Shown in pieces: positions 22,561 through 32,758 of a stretch of 64,000 bases of DNA (positions are counted from its first letter, which is position 1; each line of letters starts with the position of its first letter). Where the stretch lies: NCBI RefSeq assembly GCF_030272615.1, contig NC_081405.1, positions 605,906,677 through 605,970,676 on the forward strand. Direction: 5' to 3'. This DNA comes from Cryptomeria japonica. Its lineage: Eukaryota; Streptophyta; Pinopsida; Cupressales; Cupressaceae. Position numbers and translations under genes: made by a program. A model generated the notes under the pieces. It saw only the letters and a program-made list of their open reading frames with translations. It was not told the DNA's origin and searched no databases.

Positions 22561-23739
22561 AATCTTTTCTGTTTATGGATAAATTTTTAGGTGTGATCAA
22601 GAGTTTATCCAGTCAAGCTACTTTTCCTCTTTTGAATGTAATTACCTTCCTTTTAGCAATTATTACTTAGGGTCATCCATTTCAAATTCCCTCAAGCACT
22701 GATTCCTTTCACTCATTTCTAAATTTGAATTCTATATATTTGTAATTATATGAGAAATCTCTATGAGATTATAGTCATTATACTCCATGAAACTTATTAA
22801 TATTTTATAATGTAAACATGTATAAATATTCATATATCAAATGATCTTTATGATTCATATTCAACTAACCATTTCTTCATGGACATAGTTTGATAAATCC
22901 ATCAACCATGACCACATTGAATCCCTAAAAAAATTTAATGACTAAGCCCCTTCTTTATATAAGGCCTTCATATGTAAAATTATTGACTGCCCACAATTTA
23001 TTAGATGTGATCCTTTAACTTGCTAACAATCTATGAAATTTGAAAGGTTTGTACCTTTGAGTTCTTGATGTAACCAGATTACAACTAGACATTCACCATT
23101 AACAAAATCATAAGAAAAGAGACAGAAAGAGTTCAAAGATTAGAGTAATTGTTCTTAATTATTCACCAACTACTCTACTGCTACAATGAGAAAAAAATAA
23201 ATACTATTTTAACTACAATCCAAAAATTACCGTTTCTTGGTAGATTTTCACAAAATCATTTTTTTTCCATTTTTGGTAATTTCTATACCTATCCGAATGA
23301 CTACAAAAATTTCCCATTATTGAGATTTAACATGAGTGACACTACTTTTCAACTTTCTAAGAGATTGCATGCATAAATTAAAAGATACTTGAAAAAAAAA
23401 AACTAGAAAATCCAACAAAAACACTAAAGCTAATTTTGAGGCATTAGTAGAATGAATTAGGCCCTAAAAAAATGCATCGATCCAAGATCCAACTGAGCTA
23501 GGGTCTATTGGAAATCCAAACAACACCTCATGATTAACCTCCACATCAAATTTCATCTCAAACAAACAACCGAGTCAAAAGTTATGACCGTTAGAAGTTC
23601 CTGCATTAGTTCTCGATATAGCCATGAGAGGTGCTCCACTTTAATCTTCACCTTTTTCAACAGATTTGTCATTTTCCTTTCTAGATAGTTTATTTTTCTT
23701 CCTCACAAAAATTCCTTCAATATAGCGTGTTTCACATAT
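22561..23739. other. Decayed DNA, possibly upstream part of the gypsy fragment
   Basis: No intact frame longer than 75 codons that looks real. Position and orientation suggest gag-protease remnants of the minus-strand gypsy element, but I cannot read a motif. Confidence 0.3.
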
Positions 23740-25289
23740 GCGTCTTTGTTGTCATTGATATCAAATCTATTGTTGTGGTCTAGGATGTCAATCTATCTAG
23801 TCTGGTTGACTTATTTGTGGTCCGGTTATTGACTCTGGTTGTTGGATTAGTCTGATTGTTGGTGCTATTGGTCCAAAAATGATGTATTGCATAAGTATAT
23901 GGTCTGATAGTATATTTTGGTTGAGTCCTTGATATTGGTTGTATCTGGTTGTTGGTCCAGAAGTGGTCCAGATGTTTATTAGTTGGTGATATGATGCAAA
24001 GTTGTATGCAAATTCTTGTGCAAAATGATGTGGTGTTTTTCAGGAATAGGTGAATATTCTATGTTAGCTAGCTATAAAATTTTTGAATGGTTAATATCAA
24101 TGATATGTTGTATTTTATAGAAGATTAATATCATTTGTTTGGTTTGGAAAATGTGTTACCATCTCTGCTGACTATTCTGGTGAACAATATCTTTGTCTAA
24201 AAATATATGGATGTGTTGAATATGTATCAGATGGCTATGTGAATTGTAGTAGAATGATTATGGTAGAACAATCTCAGTTTCTGAGTTGGATGGATGTTTG
24301 TCTATGAGAATCATTTATGTTTGTGATAAGTGTTGGTGCAATTTTAGGATTTTGTGCTACATTCCTCATCTTGCTATTACCTTGAGGTCGTTGTGGATCA
24401 TTGGATATTGTTCCTAGCTTTCATGGTGGATTGGATATTTTATTTTTAGATCCAGATTAATATATTTTGGGTAAAATAGATTGGTATGAACCGAATTATG
24501 TGTTTTGGTTTGTGCGGTTATGTGTAGAACCTTTATGAGGATAATTTGAAGGTGCGTTGACTTGGTGTAAATATTCACATGTATTATTTGTCTTCCACAT
24601 ATAATATTTTAGGTCAATAATGAATATACACGTTGCACATATATTTAAGACAACTTAATAGAGATTATTGGTGATCTAGTTGGTATATATATAGGACATA
24701 TCAGTTGGGTTATAGTGTGTGTGTGTGTGCGCGCGTGCACGCGTGGCATGGAGATGAAGTAGTAAGATATATGATGCAAATGTGATGTGTGTTTGAAATG
24801 AAGTAGAGGTCAAGATATGTTATAGAGCAGAGATGAAAGATGTAAATTAAGTTCGGAAATGTTATCTACATGTTGGTTGATGCTATTACCTTAGTAGTTC
24901 AATTTCTTATTCTCATTATCAGGACAAATGTTTTGTATCTTGCCTTGAAGAAGTGATCTTTAGTTGTGCAAGTCTCTCTTTTGTATCTTTCCCTAAGGTT
25001 GTTTGTCTTAGCCTATAACTCTAGAGCAGTGAGCTCCTTGGCCTATGGCCTAAACTATTGTAAACACTTATTATACATATTGTGAGTTTGATTCCTACCA
25101 TGGTTTTTCTTAGTTTGGGTTTTCCATGTAAAATATTTGTGTTCTTGTGTGCATGTATTTGCTGTTTCAGTTATTTATTCTCATGCACGTGATGGATAGT
25201 TGTTGTGGAGTAAATGTTTTAATCTGATCAAGTTTTAGTTTATGTTGATTAACCCCCCCTCCCCACTCAACATCCGGTAGTGTTCAACA
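23740..25289 (+). repeat. Solo or truncated copia-like LTR
   Basis: Shares the start phrase tgttgtcattgat with the copia LTRs at 57366 and 62210. It also has the conserved core at 25095-25130, a C-rich terminal motif at 25247-25270 and an end at ttcaaca (25289). No primer site follows, so there is no internal region on that side. No clear target duplication; the left boundary is uncertain by tens of bases. A GT/GC microsatellite lies at about 24716-24745. Confidence 0.5.
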
Positions 25290-25484
25290 CAGTGCCCTAA
25301 AATTTGCTCAATAATTTGTGTGCATGCTCCTAAGGTTCTTTTTAATGAAAAAATTCTCTTTCTCAATTTATTTTTATTAGTGAAAAAATATTAGGTGTTC
25401 TTGACTCTTCATTTTGTAACTTCTTTTTGTTTATGAGAAGAGCATACGAATCAAATTTATTCTAGGAAATAGAAGATTCAAAGG

Positions 25485-26643
25485 TGTAGAATCCTAAATT
25501 GTACTTCCTTATAGTTTTTGACCATGTTTGGGTCCTCACCTTAGCATTTGCACCCCTAGGCCTGATGAGGACTTGATCTTACTCATATCATGCAAATTTG
25601 ACTTCATATTGACCTCGTGCATCATCCAAAACCCTTGTTCTAGCCTCAAAATTGTGTAGGACCAGGGCATGGTGCCTTGGTCCTCCCAATTAGGACCAGA
25701 GTTTGGGCCCCTTGGTCATTTCATAAATTGAGAGGGAATTCTAGCTCCATGTAGGCTCATGTCGGAAAACTAATATGTTTCTCGACTAGCAAGTATAAAA
25801 GAAGACTTTCCCCTCCCATTTTGATAGACACACATGAAACTCAATTCGACATCAAGAAATGAAGCATCCAAATTCAAGTGAGCAAGCAATTAGTCTTCCT
25901 TCAAGCATTGGAGCAACAATATGGTCAAGATTCAAGCATTGGAGTTGACACTCATGTTCTATGTTGTTGAAGACTTCATGAAACCCTAATCTCGTATGGA
26001 GACAAACAAAACTTCACAAGGAGGTATAACATTTTGTGTTTCAATAATTATTCAACATCTCCTCAAAAGGATAACATTTCCACTATTGCAATTCAATTAT
26101 CTTTCATTTATATTTCATTGTTGATTCCAAAATCGGGGTTTGACTTAAGCAAACCCCTATTCCCAACCTATTTCCCTTCTTTCTATGTACATGAAACAAG
26201 TACGAAGATGCAATCTTCAGAATAAGCATTATTTACAGTGATGAATCAATCTCCCATTGGAGTGCGGAAAGTTCTGGGGACTAGGGCGATGAGCACCACG
26301 ATCCTGACATTTTAGGAGCTCTTTTTGGGAGAAATTCTGAATCTTCTTACATTGCTCAGATCCAGATTTGTGGCTCAATCTCGAGACTATATCTTACTAT
26401 TTATGCATTTCTACTTCAATTTCCAATACTTTTACCCTAATTTTAGCAATTCAACTAACAAAAGAGGGCTTATTAATTCAGATCATAAAAACCCCTCAAT
26501 TCAATCAATATTATTAGTCCAAATCCTTGTTGGTTTGTGACTGGATCTATTGGATTAGAACCCTGTTTTGAATGTAATGGTCTTAGTCACAAATTAGCGG
26601 TTTCTTCCATCTATAGTGGAAACGCTATTTTTTCACCATTACA
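25485..26643 (+). repeat. 5' LTR of gag-only element copy 2
   Basis: U3 hairpin at 25660-25684 (ggaccagggca/tgccttggtcc), TATA box tataaaa at 25794-25800, end TTACA. Pairs with 31187-32758 outside the TRIM. Confidence 0.85.
25794..25800 (+). promoter_or_regulatory. TATA box of gag-only element copy 2
   Basis: agtataaaagaag, matched at 31527-31533 (agtataaaaggag) in the other LTR. It defines the U3/R order and places the hairpin upstream of transcription start. Confidence 0.6.
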
Positions 26644-26661
26644 TTTTGGTGAACCCGATGC

Positions 26662-27136
26662 CTTACACCTTTAATTCTGATTTATGTTTTTGAACAATAT
26701 GAGTATTTATGCAATTTAAAATTCAAATTTACATTTGCAAGTTTAAATTTTTATTGAATTTAAAAAATTTAGAGGTTAAATTCACAAAAACCCTAATTTT
26801 TAATTCTAAAATTGAGCTTGTGGCTTTTCTAATTTGGATTCATCATTTTAGATCTGATTTAAAATTTAAATTTTCCCTCCTAGATCAATTTTTCAAATTG
26901 AATTACATAAATTTAGTGGTTGAATTTACTAAAACCCTAATTTATAATTCTAAAATTTACCATGAGGGTTGCATAAATTTCAATTTTCAGATCTGATGGT
27001 ATGATCTAGATGCATTTATCTTTAAAATTCACAAATCAATTTTTTTAATTAATTGGTTAATCAATCATTTTCACAAAATTTTGTATTGATTAATCATAAT
27101 TTTCAAATTTAAATTCAAATTTCCCTCCTTTTTGCA
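26662..27136 (+). other. Untranslated leader of gag-only element copy 2
   Basis: AT-rich, with recurring aaaccctaattt phrases as in copy 1. No coding region. Confidence 0.45.
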
Positions 27137-29511
27137 TGAGTTTTACTACTATTAGTCATACCTATAATATTCTCGTGAGAAGAAGTTGTAGAATTAAGGG
27201 TTCATAAGGTTTAATTACTAAGGATATGTAGCCTATTTTGGATAACTTGTTTCATGAGAATGTGGGTGGCTCTTATATTCCAACAAATGATGTCATTTAT
27301 CCCCTTTCTTTACATAATTCTCATGATGAGGGTGAATCACTAACTAGGGTTTCCATTGACCAATTGGAGAAGATTGACATTGAATTTGAAAATCTTCAAC
27401 AATGTATTCAAGCCTACAATACTTGAAAAGTGAGGTCATGCCATTGATTGAAGGATTACAAAATGGTTCAAAGTGATAAAATTGGTGTTGATTTGTCATG
27501 TGGTCTTTCTCATATTGTTGACACTAATATCATGCCTTTGAAAAGTTATGCTGAAGCCCTTGGTTAAACTCAACCTCCTACTGAAGTTAATAATTGTATT
27601 CCTATGCCTACTTCTATACCTAGTGTGCCTACTTTCACATCCAAAATCATGGCTTCTTCCACACAAAATGTTATTGCTGCACATGTTAGTCAAGGGGGCA
27701 ACATTAATAATCAAAACTCTTTCATCCCTCCTTCCACAAGTCTTCCATTTGTTACCCAATAATCTCCCATACCTACCTATCATAGTGTTCCACCTCCTTA
27801 TTCTCAACCTCCTCCCTTATTTAACAATGTTACTCCTCCATCCCAATCAAACATGTCCAATCTCAACCCATCCCCTAAAGAAACCATTAATAGCCTAGCT
27901 CAAATTGTGTCATCCTTGCAACAACAAATAGCTTCCATGAATCAATCAAAGTATATTGTGCCCACATTTAATGTCGATCCCATTATCTAATGATATTGTT
28001 CGTGCTGTCCCCCCTAAACATGTGGAAGTCCCTCAATTGGAGATTTATAATGGAAAAGGTGATCCTATGACTCATGTGAAAGCATTTCAAACTTTGTGTA
28101 GTGATTTTACCTATGATCAAATAATTTTGTCTAAATTGTTTACTAGAACATTTAGAGACAAATTTTTGCAATGGTATTATTCTTTACCCATTATTCTATT
28201 ACATCATTTCAAAAATTGGCTAATGCTTTCGTTCAATAATTTTACAATAATATTGGTCAGAAGATTACTTTGACTGATTTAAAGCATTGTAAGCAAGGCG
28301 TTAAAGAAAAAGTGACTAATTTTATTGGCAGATATAAGCATTTGTATTGCTTGATCAAGATGTTCAAAGAATTTTCATTTCTAATTTGCAAAAAGAAATT
28401 AGGGATAAGCTTCTCTTTTCCGAGTTTAATTCCTTTATGCAGTTGTGCGAAGTACTTCATAACTATCAGCTTCAAGTGAGTCAATTTGAATCATATCCTT
28501 TAATGGCTTTGGTTGATAAGAATGAAAGTGCTCAACAACCTTTTGTAAAGTGTAAACCGAATAAAGGATTCATCAAGTTCAATAACAACAATACCCAAGT
28601 AGCAGCCACAAGAATAGGCGTGCCTCCTTTATCCAAACATTTTAGAAAATAATTTACACCTATTTCAAAATCTTTACATAGCGTTATGATGCAATTGTTG
28701 AGTAATAATGTGTTGAAACTTCCTCTCATCAAGCCAATTGACACAACCAAACCTTTTCCACCTCATTATGATGCCAAATCTTTTTACCAATATCATCGTC
28801 AACCTAATCATGACACTGCAAAGTGTTATTCCCTATAGAGTAAGGAAGTAAATATGTAACTCCTCTGAGACCTTATTGATAACAATAAAATATTTGTAGT
28901 TGGTGTGTGGAAAAGGAAATAAATACGTAACTCCTCCAAATCAAAATCTCTAAATATTTACCAATCCTTTGGCTTCTCATTCTACTAATGTGATTGAGTC
29001 CGAGCATCTTGTCTTATCTCCTAATGATCTTGGCCTTGATCTAATAATATGGTGAATCTTATTGATAAAAATACACCTCCTAAGGACTTATGTATTACCT
29101 TTGATCCTAGTGAGACCATTTAAGCACTTGATGGTCCACTATACATCACTGCGAGGATAAAAAACATGCTTTCAAGAGGCATGCTTATTGATCCTGCGTG
29201 CATGGTAAATGTGATAAGAATATATTTATACCTTACAATTGCATCAAGTGACATATGATAAATCTAATGTGATAATTAAGATCTTTAATGGTTTCTCTTG
29301 TGCTTCTATTGGCTCCATTGCCCTTCTCGTTAAGTTTGGGACGAACTCTTTAGATGTTAATTTTGCTATTATTCATACATTGGAACAATTTCGTGTGAAG
29401 TTGGGACGTCCTTGGATCTCTTCCATGAAAGTGATACCTTCTAGTATTCATAAGTGCTTAAGATTCCCTCTCGATTATAAAATCGTAACAATAAATCATA
29501 ACATGTACTAA
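27137..29511 (+). pseudogene. Gag and protease-like region of gag-only element copy 2
   Basis: Broken homologue of copy 1. Readable parts: the gag start near 27139, 27238-27426 (SLHNSHDEGESLTRVSIDQL), VEVPQLEIYNGKGDPMTHV at about 28026, the capsid second half 28347-28652, a zinc-like YHRQPNHDTAKC near 28793, LIDPACMVNVI near 29190, and a protease end LGRPWISSMKVIPSSIHK in 29239-29511. Many stops and frameshifts. The D-P-A in place of D-S-G repeats the change seen in copy 1. Confidence 0.72.
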
Positions 29512-30415
29512 CCCATGATTAGGCAAGGAGATGTTAACCTTGATAACTTTTGGTCTAAACAATTTGAACCTCTTAAGCCTCGAAGTGATGCTCTTTTTCA
29601 AACTTATCAAAGATGGAAGAATGAGATGATCTTATCCTTGAGAAAGCCTAGAGATCCTAATCCCATTCCTCTTCTTCATAATAGACCTATTCCTCCTCCT
29701 CATGATGGACCTGGTCTTCTTCCTACACCTTCTACTCCTCCTTTATATGCCATGGTTCCGCCTTCTTCATCTTACAAAGGAAAGTGTCTGCCATCCCCTA
29801 TCTATCAACCTAAAAAAACCTTCTCCTTCACATCCTTCTTTTAAAGAAGAGAAGAAGCCTATTCTTGTTGATCCCAAACCTTCACAAACTTCAGCCAAAA
29901 CTTAAAGAAACCATTGTGTGAGAGAATGCCGAAGGAGACATCGTGCTAGAGCTTAGGAACTCACTTCTCAAAATTTTTCCTCCTCAAAGACTCCAAGTTT
30001 TGACATGATCCCATTTGTTTAGCCTTCACCTAACTCTAGGGAGGAAGTTCAATCTAAATGTCCAAGACATAAAATGCTTAAGAAAAATGATGATTCATGT
30101 TCTATTCCAATCAAAAATCCTATTTTTATTAATCTCGATGAAGAGATAGATGAAAATGATGTTCATGGTAATAGTGTTGATTCAAGTGATGAATATGAAT
30201 ATGTTGATGTTGACAATTATTTATCTAAACAATTTTCATAAGCATTAATTCTAGCTCCTAGTAACAGACAAAGTGATCCATCATTAGAACATGGTCCTTG
30301 TTTTGAACTTGTGGTAGCTCCATTGACTATGCCTGAAGTGGCTCCTCTTATGTGTTGTCCACCTACCCAAAATAATGTTGAGCAAGATTGGGAGGCAGAT
30401 GAATTGCTTTATTAG
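29512..30415 (+). pseudogene. Proline-rich and acidic module of gag-only element copy 2
   Basis: RPIPPPHDGPGLLPTPSTPP (29680-29740), a basic motif RNHCVRECRRRHRARA (about 29907-29955), and SSDEYEYVDVDNYLSKQFS with ALILAP (about 30180-30260). These match copy 1 in order and spacing. Frames are broken. No known domain recognised. Confidence 0.6.
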
Positions 30416-31186
30416 CTTCATTCATGCTGTACATATTCTCTCTCTCTCTCTCTCTCTTGCTTGTTCATAACCTTCCTCTATTTGTTTCTCAATTCTTCTA
30501 TTTGTTATCCCTAGTGTTGTCTACTTGAGGATGATGCAAAGCATTGAGATATCTTTTGGTCTCTCCCATGTTGACTCAAAACACACATGTGTCCTTCTTC
30601 CATAGTGGTTTTACTTTCTTTGGGGGATGAGGACAATTCAATGCAAATATATACATGATATACATTATTTATCATAAGAGCATACTGACCCCAAAGTTAA
30701 TTAGAACCCTTATGTGTTTTGTGTTTTGTGATCATTATCCTTTGATTTGTATCCTTCTTGGAGCCATGTCATTGTGATAACGTGCTTCTGTTTTGGATGA
30801 ATGTATATTACCTTAAAGCAATTCCTCCTGATAAGGCATGCACAATCATTTTAACGTGGGGGCATACACTTTGCTCAATGTTTTTCTTTTGCACATCTTG
30901 ATACTCTAGTTACTTAGCGAACTTTGTCTTTTACTTTGTAACTTTGGTATTTTTCTTTTCATGATTCATGTTAAGTGAACTTTATTGGGCTCGTAGTCAC
31001 GGTTCTCTTTCTCTTTCATATAATATCCCTTTTATCTTGATCTTGAAGTTACAAGATACCTAAAGTCCACTGGGGGCTTGGTGTGTCTTGCCTCCTTAGC
31101 ATCTTAATGAAAGCCTTTCAATGTGAAATTTTGTACTTTATGGAGAGTATTATTAACCTCATACTCTCGCTAAAGTGGGGGGTAAA
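30416..31186 (+). other. Conserved non-coding 3' region and polypurine tract, copy 2
   Basis: Matches 18945-19703. A CT microsatellite lies at about 30437-30458. The tract aaagtggggggtaaa (31172-31186) abuts the 3' LTR. Confidence 0.6.
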
Positions 31187-32758
31187 AGTAGCGTCCTAAA
31201 TTGCACTTCCTTACAATTTTAAAGTTAATCTTGGGTCCTCACCTTAGCGTTTTCACCTCTAGGCCTGATGAGGACTTGATTATGCTCATATCATGCAAAC
31301 TTGACTTCATATTGACCCTATGCATCATCCAAAACCTTTGTCCTGACCCCAAAATTGGGTAGGACTAGGGCATGGTGCCTTGGTCACCAATAGGACCAGG
31401 GTGTTGTGCCTTGGTCCTCCCAACTAGGATAAGAGTTTGGACCCCTTGGTCATTTCAAAATTGAGTAGGAAACCCAACCCCATGTCGGCTCATGTCAAAA
31501 AATTAATACGTTTCTTGAATAGCAAGTATAAAAGGAGGCTTTACCCTCCCACTTGGATAGACACATGAAATTAAATTCAATATCAAGAAATGAAGTATCC
31601 AAATTCAATTGATCAAGAAATCAATCTTCCTTCAAGTAATGGAGCAGCAAGAAGGTCAAGATTCAAGCATTAGAGTTGAAATTCATGTTCCATGCTGTTG
31701 GAGACTTCATGAAACCCTAATCATGTGTGGAGACAAACAAAAATTCAGAAGGAGGTATAACATTTTGTGTTTCAGTCATTATTCAACATCTCCCTCAAAA
31801 GGAGAACATTTCCAATACTGCAATTCAATTATCTTTCATTTCTATTTCATGTTTAATTCCAAAACCGGGGTTTGACTTAGGCAAACCCCTATTCCCAACC
31901 TATTTCCCCTTCATTTTGTGTGCAAGACATAGGTACACATTTGCAATCTTCAAAATAAGAATTATTTCTAGTGACAAATCGATCCCCCATTGGAGTATGA
32001 AAAAGTTTGAAGTGTTGGCAAAATCGTCAACGCTCCCCTCGGGATTTGTGACAAGGGAATAACCACCTCCCGTGTGATCCATATCTCTATAGTTTGTATC
32101 AAGCTTTGATAGATTGGTCTTTTGATGCAACGATAAATTGTGCCAACAAATGGTATTAGAGCGTTGGGTCACAAGTTCGAATCCCCTCGGGTAACGCTGA
32201 GGGGGAGATTGTTGGCAAAATGGTCAATGCTCCCCTTGGGTAACGCTGAGGGGGAGATTGTTGGAAAAATGGTCAACGCTCCCTTCAGGATTCATGACAA
32301 GGGACTAACCGCCTCCCATGCGATCCATATCCCTACAGTTTGTATCGAGCGTTGATAGATCGATTTTTTGACGTAACAACAAACTGGGCCAACACGAAGG
32401 ACCAGGGCGACCATGGTGCTGACATTTTAAGAGCTCTTTCTAGGAGCAAATCTGAATCTACGTACATTGCTCAGATCCATGTTTGTGGCTCAACCTCGCG
32501 ATTGTAGCTTACTATTTATTCACTTATACTTCAATTTCCAACACTTTTACCCTAATTTCAACAATTCAACTTACAAAAGAGGGTTTATTAATTCACATCA
32601 TAAAAAAAATTCAATCCAATCAAAGTTATCAGTCCTAATCCTTGCTTGTTTGTGGCTAGATCTGTTGGATTGGAAATCTCTTTTGAATGTAATGGTCTTA
32701 GTCACAAATTAGTGGTTTCTTCCTTCGAAGGTGGAAACCCTAATTTTTCACCATTACA
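31187..32758 (+). repeat. 3' LTR of gag-only element copy 2, carrying a TRIM
   Basis: Has two U3 hairpins in tandem (31362-31386 and 31393-31417) and a TATA box at 31527-31533. LTR homology is interrupted at 32013-32394 by the TRIM and resumes to TTACA at 32758. Confidence 0.82.
32013..32394 (+). mobile_element. TRIM (miniature LTR retrotransposon), 382 bp
   Basis: Two 136-bp LTRs (32013-32148 and 32259-32394) start TGTTGG and end CCAACA. The primer site TGGTATTAGAGC is at 32151-32162, and purine tracts gagggggaga lie before the 3' LTR. Flanks tgaag (32008-32012) and cgaag (32395-32399) are a 5-bp duplication with one difference. The internal segment has no coding capacity but includes agttcgaatcc (32174-32184), which resembles a tRNA B box. 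A 49-bp piece (32210-32258) is a collapsed extra LTR plus leader. It must be moved by enzymes from other elements. Confidence 0.85.

Larger units (their letters stand above)
25485..32758 (+). mobile_element. Gag-protease-only LTR retrotransposon, copy 2
   Basis: LTRs 25485-26643 (1159 bp) and 31187-32758 (1572 bp, enlarged by a TRIM). They start TGTAG/AGTAG and end TTACA. The primer site at 26644 is the same as in copy 1. The 4.5-kb internal region has gag, a protease-like domain, a proline-rich part and an acidic module, with no reverse transcriptase or integrase. Flanks aaagg and caatg do not match well, so the target duplication has decayed or one end has changed. It is more decayed than copy 1. 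Confidence 0.78.

Noticed and set aside
23735-25294. Target duplication around the solo copia-like LTR
   Set aside because: No 4-6 bp match found for any plausible left boundary.
32160-32195. Possible tRNA gene around the B-box-like sequence
   Set aside because: No cloverleaf can be drawn and no A box is seen; it lies in a TRIM leader. Kept only as a promoter-like note.
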